Assembly (NCBI GenBank): GCA_903813345.2
Contig: CAIIXF020000008.1
Span: 17,098,822-17,158,821 of the forward strand
Source of the DNA: Owenia fusiformis
Taxonomy: Eukaryota; Annelida; Polychaeta; Sabellida; Oweniidae
Reading direction: 5' to 3'
DNA length: 60,000 bases
Shown here: piece after piece, positions 51,401 to 60,000 of the stretch
Layout of the letters: each line of letters begins with the position of its first letter
Position numbering within the stretch: position 1 is the first letter of the stretch
Translations under genes and position numbers: made by a program
The notes under the pieces: model-generated
Seen by the model: the letters and a program-made list of their open reading frames with translations, nothing else
Told to the model about the DNA's origin: nothing
Databases searched by the model: none

Positions 51401-52332
51401 TTGTGTAAGGAATTAACATGGCAGAATCATAGCAGCAGGTTTAGGGGAATCCTCGGAACATCCTGGTCTGGTGCTGCAGAGTCCGGATGTACTAATACAT
51501 GGAGGAATTTTGAAAATAAGTTACATAACATTACATAATAAAATGATCCTAAAATACTCAGGAATTTATTGAGGAATTTAAACACAGACAGCATTTAGCG
51601 ATGCTCGGAAGACTATATGTACAGCTTGTCACGGTTATACCAGGCTTACAAAATAACACTGCCACGGTCATGGCAGGATCCTTGCGCTACTTAAAAAACA
51701 CTGACTAACATGGTGACGGTTACACCAGGCGTTAGTCTTGCAATAGATAGCATGTGTTGTGGGAGTCAATCCTCCTTGGATCACAAACATGGCGATCCAT
51801 AAAAACATTCGTTCGATTTGGTAGGGATTTATCCATAATTTGCAGGTATGAAGCTTTGGATTCATTCATTGTGCTACTTAAGTGAACGGGAATTATTGTT
51901 CTACCACTTGGGAGAATTTGAGACACGAAACTTAGAATTTAGCTCATTGTGACAACTTTTGATACTTGCAGAGGTTTAGTTTTGTCCCCCACTTTATCTG
52001 ATGAAGATTACCTGTATTTGATGAAGTGGAATGAAAATGACCGTCACTATTTTCCAGACGAGATGATGGCACTATCTAGACCGTGCTTCTTATTTCATAG
52101 TTATAATTGATTATATGGTTGCCAGGTAAAAAATTATTCCAAATTTTCAAGAAACTGCATTTGTAATTGCTCACCAAGGCACCTTAAATAAACATTAAAA
52201 ATTAAATCAGCTAATGCATGAATACTTACTGATGCAGAACTTGTCCATAAACTCCCCAAGAGGGAGCTGGAACAGTGGGTGCTGTAAGAAACAGATGAGT
52301 TCATCATAGACCCATTCATTTTTCGTCGCCAT
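36465..52332 (-). CDS. CFAP36: CFAP36 (CCDC104) cilia- and flagella-associated protein, 392 aa
   Basis: Eight exons: 52230-52332, 48840-48904, 47934-48044, 46973-47175, 41258-41399, 40612-40785, 37473-37568 and 36465-36749. They total 1179 nt in one frame with GT-AG introns. Residues about 1-125 form the BART-like domain. Residues 104-115 include the SRLMVQRNIELQ stretch, matching family pattern MVQxNIExQ. The C-terminus has the family's ELxxRxxFLKQxRDKLLxMK coiled coil (309-330) and ends LKQEVIGKK. Residues 177-191 fit a ubiquitin-interacting motif (EDEEIRRAIELSKAE). Exon 6 encodes repeated APVK units. The protein is longer than vertebrate CFAP36 (about 340 aa), mostly through the middle exons. 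Family role: binds ARL3 through the BART domain in cilia. The ATG follows closely upstream of the family's N-terminal pattern. Confidence 0.95.
36955..37458. repeat. Minisatellite filling most of CFAP36 intron 7
   Basis: About 17 copies of a unit near GATACATTGCAATAATCTGA, with periods mostly about 35 bp and some about 23-28 bp. A longer block containing TATATAGCATGATACATTGC plus a short unit occurs twice (near 37,105 and 37,263), giving higher-order structure. It ends about 15 bp from the exon 7 donor. All three minus-strand frames are open across parts of it, which creates false ORFs. Confidence 0.9.
38357..39421 (-). CDS. Intronless rhodopsin-class (class A) GPCR, 354 aa
   Basis: A single open exon with seven hydrophobic segments. 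The extracellular N-terminus has glycosylation sites at N10, N19/N20 and N26. TM1 has N67, TM2 has SICDF (Asp95), Cys125 precedes TM3, and TM4 has W177. Cys202 in loop 2 can pair with Cys125. TM6 has TYLPF in place of CWxP, and TM7 has NPWVY (316-320) followed by a helix-8-like RHDSFRNAILR. The DRY motif is SFIR (147-150): the arginine is kept, the acidic residue lost. Ligand unknown; it resembles lineage-expanded orphan or peptide/amine-like receptors. It lies wholly within CFAP36 intron 6 on the same strand, so it needs its own promoter. An alternative start is Met4. A minus-strand AATAAA lies near 37,982. Confidence 0.93.
   Translation of the reverse strand: MLTMSAIISNITSTDIYINNTTLISNATNTISSGITKKFHPHNFPDGLKLCHLIIEATVAIMTVVPNGIVLLSYTKSRALQAERYILLMSLSICDFLVGLLALPMDLVYHYIPMNFVYIDERYLCTTRTFMVIYLSGVSIFHLAMISFIRLVTIQWPMQHARFLTSYRLKMIAVGIWIYAIFICCFMFFDKFNTWTSDTGNCLIYNIVVPGYFNIIQWHIILFMSICLISSIVIGYIAWKQSKKIAQVIVLSDANKEKVKTEKKYTKTLLLIVGLFFITYLPFTIFSSLRLDIDSVWLQSFGLFISMLTMCNSAMNPWVYALRHDSFRNAILRIIKCPGGIDSDIGPQNPVNEN
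40850..40965. repeat. Dispersed GGTGACA repeat, copy 3 (CFAP36 intron 5)
   Basis: The reverse complement carries the same CCACAAAAAAGTTGGAGAC-type, GTCACCACTTTTGG and CATTTGTTACAGATGC segments as the copies at 27.5 and 28.1 kb. Confidence 0.6.
41161..41268. repeat. 31-bp tandem repeat that duplicates the CFAP36 exon 5 donor
   Basis: ATACCTTTTCCAT recurs at 41,161, 41,192, 41,223 and 41,254. On the gene's strand each unit carries ATGGAAAAG|GTATG, so the last codons of exon 5 and its 5' splice site are repeated four times. Only the first donor keeps the reading frame; all later ones add an in-frame TGA immediately after AAG GTA. Confidence 0.88.
42490..42790. repeat. Dispersed 'AAACCTGT...GAACAC' degenerate repeat
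   Basis: Short alternating motifs (GTAAAACCTGT, GTGGAACA, GTGTTCCACTT) repeat within the patch. Similar patches occur at about 790-870, 1,455-1,625, 7,050-7,240, 33,040, 35,010-35,200, 43,995-44,095 and 57,360-57,410. Each copy is a degenerate array of units about 20 nt long. Confidence 0.6.
44914..45498. mobile_element. 585-bp mariner-type MITE in CFAP36 intron 4
   Basis: CAGGCTGGTCCAAAAAATTT at the left and AGACCACCCTG at the right are imperfect inverted repeats flanked by TA. TTTTGTCACATCATT and CTCCTTTAATATG continue the pairing inward. The end motif is shared with the 31,845-32,823 element. No coding content. Confidence 0.8.
45840..45905. repeat. Hairpin in CFAP36 intron 4
   Basis: GTGAAATATTGGACCAAGG pairs with CCAAGGTCCAATATTTCAC around a GGCGAAGGC loop. 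Confidence 0.6.
47460..47765. repeat. Dispersed repeat with internal hairpin, CFAP36 intron 3
   Basis: It matches 31,500-31,680 in order and contains an imperfect inverted repeat. ATTTTATTCTGGCCATTG pairs with the region of ACAGAATAAAAATTTTGG around CAATCGCTACGCGATT. Confidence 0.55.
48060..48490 (-). repeat. Dispersed repeat, inverted partner of 23,640-24,095
   Basis: Reverse-complement match over about 400 bp. In CFAP36 orientation its end lies about 15 bp upstream of the exon 3 acceptor at 48,045, so the repeat supplies most of that acceptor's upstream intron. Confidence 0.75.
50990..51115. repeat. Dispersed GGTGACA repeat, copy 4 (CFAP36 intron 1)
   Basis: Minus-strand copy with CCATTTGTTACAGACATTGG and ACAAAAAAGTTGGAGGATATAA, matching copies at 27.5 and 28.1 kb. 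Confidence 0.6.
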
Positions 52333-52426
52333 TTTTACTGTCTAATTAGAGTTGTATGGCAACTTGGCTAAAACGAAATCTTGACGTGCAAAAATCAATG
52401 TTGGATAAGGCTCCAAATGCACTATA

Positions 52427-54036
52427 CACTGTTGCTCATAAATATGGAATATTTTATAGATACGAACTGTTTGATGGAATTTCTACAAAATGATTGCATT
52501 TTGATGAAAATTTGTAATGTGTTCTCATTCCCTCATCAGTTTTACATATAAAACTGATTGGTATGAAAAGTTAAAACATTTATGGTTGATTAAACTTGTA
52601 TTCATTCATGTGACCCCATGACCTCATGATATTGGTAACTTGGAAGAGGTGTCCAAATCTTAGTTGCAACCATTGTGCAAATTTTATAAAACTTTAATTT
52701 AGAGTTGGAAGAGTTTTTAGAAGGCATGCCCCATAAAATAAGCGAAAAAGAGCATGGCATGTCATAGGGATGGCGCTCTCTGGCATGAAACAAACTGCCA
52801 TTGCCAGGACCCTAGGGGTGTGTCAGGAACAGTCTCTAAAATTCTGCAATGGTACCAAAGGCACTGGAATGTGACTCCAGGACACAGCAATAGTAGCCCT
52901 AGAGAGAATAATGTAAGAAAAGACCACCACCTGCTGCATTTATGTCATCAAAATCGCTTTAAGTCAACCAGTAGTCTACGAGATGAATGACTGTCTCACC
53001 TCAAAACCTGTGTTCCAGAGTTATAGACAACCACTGATTTCTTTAGAATGGATGCAAGGCCATGAGACCTGTAAAGAAACCACAGGAAAGCACTAAAACG
53101 TTGGACCTAATCTTTTTTGTCATATGACAGCATGTGAAGAAATAAGATACTGTATGTCCTCCACAAAGTTGATAATTGTGTTCGTTTATGTCATAGACCA
53201 GGGGAAAGACACAATAAGGATACTTACTGATGTGGCAGTCCACAAAGGCGACCCTATTTATGTTTGGAGCAGTATTACAGAGGTTGTTTGGAGCAGTACT
53301 ACAGAAGTTGCAACCCCCTTGGTGATTCCCACACATAATTTCAGAGTAAATTGACTTTTTGGACCTCCATCAAGTACCACATGTAAACAGAGTGTTTTGG
53401 GGCAACATTCATCTGCAGAATGATCATGCTGTTGCATATGCTAGTGGCCGTGTTGGATTACATCAGGACAGGCAATGTGGACCAGCTACCATGGGCACAA
53501 AAGTCAGCCAATCAGGCTAATGCAGAGCAAATGTGGGACGACCTTAGTAATGAGATTTGTGACTTGGACCCCAACCTCAAAATTTAGACATGTTACGCAC
53601 TGCTAAGATTGAGGAATGGGGCCTTATTTCACTAAGAAAGGTCAGATGTTTCATTCAATCCTGGTCCCCTAGGGTTGATGCTCTGATTGCAGCACAAAGA
53701 GGACATAACGCATATTAGTGCTATCATTGGATAGAGGACACTTCAATCTTCATGACCAAATGTTTATTTTGTTTAATCTGTTTTACATGACAATTTGAAT
53801 CGGGGTGTTTTGAAAATGCAAAAAGTCTTAGCTTACCCCTGTTTAAATAACAGTAATTTTCTAAATTTAAATGTGCATATTTTTTCTCTGAAAAATGTTG
53901 ATTTGTAGATGAAATATGTGGTTATGATTTGCCTAGAAAATGAAAGTCTGAACCAACTTCAAATAAATGTTCTCTTACTGCAAAATTTGAATTCTGAGCT
54001 GCCAAATCTAATATTCCATATTTATGAGCAACAGTG
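52427..54036 (+). mobile_element. Decayed Tc1-like transposon upstream of CFAP36
   Basis: A 27-bp inverted repeat (CACTGTTGCTCATAAATATG and on) is perfect at both ends and TA-flanked, and the 1,610-bp length is typical of Tc1-like elements. The interior is a degraded transposase: TVSKILQWYQRHWNVTPGHS and HLLHLCHQNRFKSTSSLRDE near 52,830-52,990, and QMWDDL near 53,530, then stops and frame changes before the terminal AAQRGHNAY at about 53,690-53,718. The left end is 94 bp upstream of the CFAP36 start codon. Confidence 0.9.
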
Positions 54037-54935
54037 TATATTACCTCATACATTTCATAAACTATTTACCCTTGAGTTTGTGAGTGTGTTAAAAGCTTAG
54101 GCGGTTACATACATGTAAAGTGTTGATGGATGGGGGGGGGGGGGTATCAATAATACTCGAGGAGAATTAAAACTATGGGGTAAAAGTGTTCTTATTGCAA
54201 TTTAAATAAACTATCAATTCATTGTTGCACTGTAAAATAATGTTTTCATTCATTTGACCATACAGGTGTAGCCAGCAATTGTAATTGATTCTTTTGGTTT
54301 TTGACCCCCCCCCCCCCCCGGATACACCAATATACCACATACCCTGAGTCAATGCACTGAAACACTCTAAGCTTATTGGTTGAGACACACTTGGTATTAT
54401 TGAATATGCAATAAAAATTCAGACTTTTCTTTATATGGAGGAATGTTTTTTAATGCAAGGAAATTATATGTTGAAAGTTGGAATTGGGGGGGTCTACTAG
54501 TACAACCTGTTTTTCTTAATCAACTTCATGAAACAATATTTATTTCACAGTTATATTTTGTGAATATTTTGAATAATATGTATACTTGTAAAATGTATAT
54601 TAATATTCAATGCATATGGAAGGAGGTGACAAAATTGAACTTCTTCAGCTTCTGAGGAGACAAATGCACATTTTCTTCATCCTAGGTATAATGTGTAAGT
54701 GCGTCGTAGAATGAAGACAACACGCCTTCATAAAAAGCTGCTCCAGTTTGTATTCAATATGTGTTTTCAAAATGTATATTTTTCATTGTTTTGTAAATCT
54801 TATTTATAAACCACACATTAAGCGTGCACATATAGTTGAAATATCTTTGCATTAGTCCATATTAGAGAGGGCTACTCTGATATGGTTTTTACAACTAATG
54901 TCGATCCCTGACATGCTATCTTTACGCACCTCAAT
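54037..54935. other. Spacer between Tc1-like element and SDR gene
   Basis: AT-rich, with a G-run near 54,130 and a C-run near 54,303. A minus-strand AATAAA at 54,539-54,544 may serve the SDR gene. No gene recognised. Confidence 0.4.
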
Positions 54936-55757
54936 TCAATTGCATTTAGCTGCATTCTCTATGGTTTGGTTGTCAAGTCCCATTAATGAATGTCCACCAT
55001 CCTGTACTACACAGGCTCCATTCATCATTGATGCATCCTCAGATGCCAAAAAGACAATCAACTTAGCAGCCTCCTCTGCTGTTCCAACCTTCTTTGTAGG
55101 AACAGCCTTGGCTATCTCATCATATCTAGCATTAGCTTCAGCAAGATTATTCACCGAAGACTCTGATTTAAGTCCCATATTTGTGCGTATATATCCTGGG
55201 CAAACTGCATTGACTCTGACACCTTCAGCTCCATATTCAATCCCAGCACATTGGGTAAATTGGTTAAGGGCAGCTTTAGCAATGGCATAGGAAAAACTAT
55301 CTCTACTAGATGCCCTGATGCCAGCAATACTGGATATGTTCACAATGTTGCCCTTGGATTTCTTTAGATGTGAGAAGCACATTTGTGAAAGAAATATTGG
55401 AACTTTCAGAAGTAAGTGCATCTGTCGGTCAAAACTGTCTTCTGTTGTAGTGAGGCTGCTTCCTATCTCAGCTTGACCGGCATTATTTACTAATACATCA
55501 ATCCTGCCAAATTCACTAACAGCTGTGTCATGTATCTTTTTAATTAGATCCTTATTGTCAAAGCTTCCTTGCACCACTGCAAATTTAGCAGTACCCAAAC
55601 CAACAGCCTTACATTCTTCTAAAGTTTGTTCAAGAGAATTTAAATCTCTGCCATGAATAAGTACATTTGCACCTTCTTTTGCAAAAAGTAATGCTGTGGC
55701 CTTTCCTATCCCACTGTTGGAGCCTGTAACAATTATTCCTTTTCCAATGAATCTCAT
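54936..55757 (-). CDS. Intronless classical short-chain dehydrogenase/reductase, 273 aa
   Basis: One open exon with all classical SDR motifs, numbered from the chosen start MRFIGKG: TGSNSGIG at about 11-18, VNNAG near 90-94, NISSIAG, catalytic Tyr and Lys in SYAIAK, CPGYIRTN and a terminal VVQDGGHS. This is the FabG/tropinone-reductase-like type with a C-terminal PG and DGG tail, not the RDH type found at the left. The length fits (family about 250-275). An upstream ATG at 55,811 would add 18 residues rich in Cys and Ile, so I chose the ATG at 55,757, directly before the first beta strand. Likely NAD(P)-dependent oxidoreductase, substrate unknown. The lack of introns in an intron-rich region suggests a retrocopy or ancient transfer. 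Confidence 0.92.
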   Translation of the reverse strand: MRFIGKGIIVTGSNSGIGKATALLFAKEGANVLIHGRDLNSLEQTLEECKAVGLGTAKFAVVQGSFDNKDLIKKIHDTAVSEFGRIDVLVNNAGQAEIGSSLTTTEDSFDRQMHLLLKVPIFLSQMCFSHLKKSKGNIVNISSIAGIRASSRDSFSYAIAKAALNQFTQCAGIEYGAEGVRVNAVCPGYIRTNMGLKSESSVNNLAEANARYDEIAKAVPTKKVGTAEEAAKLIVFLASEDASMMNGACVVQDGGHSLMGLDNQTIENAAKCN

Positions 55758-58700
55758 GATTTTACAAGTTATGAGACATATGCATGCATGTATCCCGGGG
55801 CATGTATACACAGTGCAGGACTCAGTGGTCTATGTAGGTTGTCCCTGGTTGTGTTTGTGCTATTCTGATTCTTTAAAGCACTATATAACTACTCAGCTTA
55901 GCTAAATATAGAATACGTGGTATGTATATCTGAATTTAAGCTTGAACAACAAGGCCAACAAGTGAATGATAAATTGAGAACGAGGTCACTTATTAACTCA
56001 GATTTATTTAATTATTGTTTTCGTTTCACATCATCAACATAAAATATTCCCTCTTTTAGACTGACTTCGCCATCTTTATTGATAGGAAAAGTCGAACATT
56101 TCTGTCACTTGAAGAAAGTTCTTTTGGATACCCGTTGACCAGAATAGGTAAGTTAGTTTAAACTTATATCAATTAAAGGTATATGTTGGATCCTTTACAC
56201 GTCAAAATATATTACGATTCCATACAACTGATGCTGTTTGAGACCAATAAATTTTGAATTTGTTTTTCTCATCTGATCGAGTCATTTTTTTGGAGGCAGG
56301 CTTGTCATTCTCAGAATAACAACAATAACTCATGGGGAGTAAGTCACCCCTCCCTCTTATATTCTGTACCCTATATTATTAGCCTATTGTTTTAATATAA
56401 AGAGTTTAGAGTGGGGGGGGGAGCTTACTCCCAAAAACTGACTAAAACTTCTCGATTTTTAGTCAATAGGCAATGCATTGGGATTTATGTTTCGTTGTAC
56501 CAAATTGTTGCGGACCATGTGACAGGTCTGCTCAAGTTGTAATGTCATTCTTGTAGTTTGGAAAGTAGGCTAGATCTTGAGCAAAGGGGTACAATGTCAA
56601 TGTTGTTTTTTCTTCAGTATTAACTTTGACATATGGAGTAACTTTGACACCTTGCTGTTTATTTGAGCGCTCTTATTTCCGATTTAGCGCACCACCTATC
56701 CTCTCAACAATTTGAAACTGTTAATGTACATAAATGTAGGGTTGATTTTTCAAATCGCCCCCATAACTACTTTTTTATTAAAATCTTGGGGTTGAAAACG
56801 CCAAGATGGCAATATTTCAATACACAGTTAGTTGTGGGGGTGATTTGAAAACAGGTATGATCATTAAAATTTGAGAGTCAGAAAATACATGTCTTTCATC
56901 TAATACTCTAAGACAATGAAAATAATATTACACAAGTCAATCAGGGGTACAACGGGGGCACAACTGTACCCATCCATCTTCCCCTTCTGACCTGTAAGTC
57001 TGGTCCCTGACTGATAATGTGTGAAAAGTTCAGACACCATACCAAGAAAAATCGCTACATACCCCTCCTCCGGGAATCTTTTCTGAAGTATGATCCTCAT
57101 AATGACTTTTATTATCTATCAATCACCAGTTGGTCAATATTTATTTGTTTCAAGATAATTTTTCATATTTCATAAATTAATTTAAAATTTGATAAAAATT
57201 TCATATAAAATTATTTTTTTATTCTTGTTCTTGATTTGAAGATTCAGTTGATTCTTTTCAATATAACATATTCAGAGCTAAACTGAAATAGAATTGCAGG
57301 AATATTTTGTGAAATTTTAAGATTTCCAGGCAAACCAAAATAATTAATATTTGTATAAACGCTATCAAGTGAGACACTTCTATAAGTAGAACACCTCGGC
57401 AAGCTAGATTATATCAAAACGTCCTGTGATCCATTGACTAAATGGTAAATGTACCTAAATAGTTATTATAACATCTTCCAAATTAAACATATATTTTCTG
57501 CTTTTTCAGGTTTAAAGAAAAATACATAATATACATGATATAAATTATTTCTGGTAAATCATATATGGACTGAGTCCTGATTTGAGAATAACCTTGTTTC
57601 AGAATGTCCCAGTTGCAATATACAGGCTATCTAAAAAACAATTTTCATTAATGTTGATGTTTCCAAAGTATAGTTCTACACTCAAAATCAATGATATCTA
57701 AAAGAATATTGCTTATACTGTACTGTCTTTCTGATTTATAAATCTGAAAATCCAAAATAGCTTCAAAATGGTGACCTGAAGACTAGAATTTCTACTATAT
57801 CAGCAGAATTTCGTTCATCTATAGATACAAGTATTACATACATGGATGTCATTGCCTGTCTCTACGGGAGAGCCTACATGTACTTTATAAGCATATTATT
57901 CTGTAGCTATATATCCAAGGTAATATTATGGCAGGCCCAGAGCCAGGGGGAGAGCCGAGGTAGAAATTCTTTCAAAATCATGCAGTTTTTCACCATTCTG
58001 AGCACTTTTTGCATATATTTTGCCCAAAAATGTCTATAAGCTTCTCTTTGGCAAAAGCTCCCCCTTGGTAAAACCTCTCCCCTTCAGGTAAATCCTGGCT
58101 ACGGGCTGTATGATATGTATTAAATAGCAGATTATGATGACAAATAACATGTTCTTGCTTATGTGCAGCCTAGGCCATAGATATATATTTGATATCTGGT
58201 GATCTTAATTGATAAATGAAATATGGCATCATATAACAGAAACATCCGGCAATTCACATGTATCATTGTTTTTATTGTAATGTAAACAGTATATCATTGC
58301 ATATTATGGCAATATGCAATTTTGTGATGAACAGTTGAAATAATTGTATTCATTTTACATCAATCATCAAAATCACAGGCCCATGTTTTATATAAGCGTC
58401 TTAATCTGGACATACAGTATACTCAGAATTATCTGAAATGTACAGACGCAGTTTTAAATTGTTTCTAGTAAGACCTTTCATTGACTAAAATGACTATTAT
58501 TGGCAATAATCTTGTTTTTGCTCATATTTCTTTGCCAAACTAATACAAATTGAAAAGGAAATATCTAAATGTTCAGTAAGTACACTAAGTACAGTAATAC
58601 ATGCCTAGTAGACAATTTTGCTCTGAAAGTAAGATGATGACTGTAATTTCCCAATGAAAGACTACATCATGTTCAATAGCGAGTCTATAATAATTTCTTC

Positions 58701-60000
58701 ATTCGATCATTGATTTATTATATAGCAATTTATGTTCAATAAGATTGATATATCTGCCCCCCCCTCAAGAAAAGAATTATATCTGTTAAAGAATAATTGC
58801 CACCAAACAACGTTGAGACAGAGTCCCATATGCTATAGGCTGATAATGCCCCTAATAAGCCCATCAAGTCCCATGGAGCAGTCTCTTTTGGCCACTGAGG
58901 ACCATGATATGGGAGAAAGGATATTCAGGCTTTTGATAGTCTCCAACTTACTTGTAGACGGTGTTCGGTGTCTGTAACAAATTTTAGCATTTGTAACAAA
59001 TGGTGGGTGGTGACATTTTGCATGTGAATGCCTTGTTATTTTTTTCTTATTACAGCATTATCATCCTTTTACTGGTACTTATACTATATTACAACAATCT
59101 GTAGATATTCAATAGATAAATTACAACAATCTGTAGATATTCAATCTATATACAACAAGCTGAATTACAATGAGAATTGTTCTCGATGCCAGAATATCAG
59201 TAACAGCCTCGTCTTGCTGTACTATAATAGAACTTGCATATAAGCTAGTGAAAAATCAATACTCCTCCTCAGCTTTTCTGGGACACTAAAGCTAGCGTTA
59301 AATCATGCACTATCAACGTCCCAAAGCCACGGTTTGTCGCATAGAGTTTCAATTTGTTATTCGTATTAGAACTCGTTTCTGGCCTCGATACAACCTTACT
59401 TATGAATTTAGGGTATGCAGGGGTTTCATTCACTAGAATTTCTCACAACAGGCTAAATTAATGAAGACAATAGCCAAAATTAATGGAAATCATAAAAAAC
59501 ATGGAAAAGTTGAAAAGTCCCTCAAAACAACAGGCGATTTTGTGAAAACAACCAGTGAAAATCACCAGCTGCTAATGAAATCCCTGCTATGGCAAAGTTC
59601 TGTATTTGTGCTAAAAATATAGGCTGTCCCTGTGTCCCATGACTTTTGTTCACAATATGCAAGATGGCTGCAAAATTAAAGGTTGGCAACTAGTCTTGTA
59701 TTTCAGTGATCAATGAATGGGATGGGGAATTCCAAATATGGACAAAATTAAAAATTTTGATTACCATTTTCAGTTAAGGCTTTGATCTATAATTATAATT
59801 TTTGCAATTTTAATGTAAGGTAGGAGGCCAGAAATTCTTTCAAAATCATGCAGTTTTTCACCATTCTGAGCATTTTTCACATGATCTTTGCCAAAACTGT
59901 CAAACAGCTTGGCAAAAGCTCCCCTTTGGTGAAACTGCTCCCCCTAGGTAAATCCTGGCTATGTGCCTACTCAGATTTGAGATATTCATGTGTGATATTC
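55758..60000. other. Right flank without recognised gene
   Basis: Repeats only. A direct repeat of about 150 bp (AAATTCTTTCAAAATCATGC and on) occurs at 57,962-58,110 and again at 59,831-59,975. The GGTGACA family has a copy at 58,935-59,030. GTAGATATTCAAT occurs in tandem near 59,105-59,140. No convincing coding exons or RNA genes. Confidence 0.5.

Noticed and set aside
54898-55290. 130-aa plus-strand ORF
   Set aside because: Antisense shadow of the intronless SDR gene.

Overview
The window looks like nuclear DNA of an invertebrate animal, most likely marine and possibly lophotrochozoan; the phylum is a low-confidence guess. Its genes are AT-rich, split into short exons with GT-AG introns, and embedded in many small inverted-repeat transposons. 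The coding content is animal-like: retinol-dehydrogenase-type SDR enzymes, the ciliary protein CFAP36 and a rhodopsin-class GPCR. No bacterial-style operon is visible.

Left third (1-29,800): an RDH11/12/13-like short-chain dehydrogenase locus. Two genes are arranged head to head with 261 bp between start codons. Gene A runs leftward and is cut by the window edge. Gene B runs rightward and is a complete seven-exon, 326-residue gene (3990-8616). Downstream of B on the same strand are nine further RDH exons and no recognised copy of exons 1-4. They read: exon 5 (broken by 2 nt), exon 5, exon 6, exon 6, exon 6, then 9 kb later exon 7, then another 5-6-7 set. Every exon except the broken one keeps an open frame, splice-site dinucleotides and the intron phases of gene B. 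The interleaved order (5,5,6,6,6,7) is what exon-by-exon duplication would give. This suggests a set of alternative 3' cassettes that swap the catalytic Tyr-Lys exon, the substrate-loop exon and the C-terminus of one enzyme. It is the most interesting candidate system in the window.

Middle (10,000-33,000): the array is filled with transposons. These include a 2.1 kb mariner with perfect 41-bp inverted repeats, a transposase carrying a 98-bp MITE and an apparent spliceosomal intron, a second mariner turned into a fold-back, another large fold-back, several TA-flanked MITEs and dispersed repeat families. A CpG/TATA promoter-like patch lies near 20,170, between diverged inverted copies of one sequence.

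Right half (36,465-52,332, minus strand): an eight-exon CFAP36 (CCDC104) gene encoding 392 residues, reconstructed exon by exon, with a clear ubiquitin-interacting motif. An intronless GPCR gene lies within its intron 6 on the same strand. Intron 7 is largely a higher-order minisatellite. The 5' splice site of exon 5 has been tandemly duplicated four times. A decayed Tc1-like element with intact ends sits 94 bp upstream of the CFAP36 start codon.

Far right: an intronless classical SDR gene (54,936-55,757, minus) and about 4 kb with repeats but no recognised gene.
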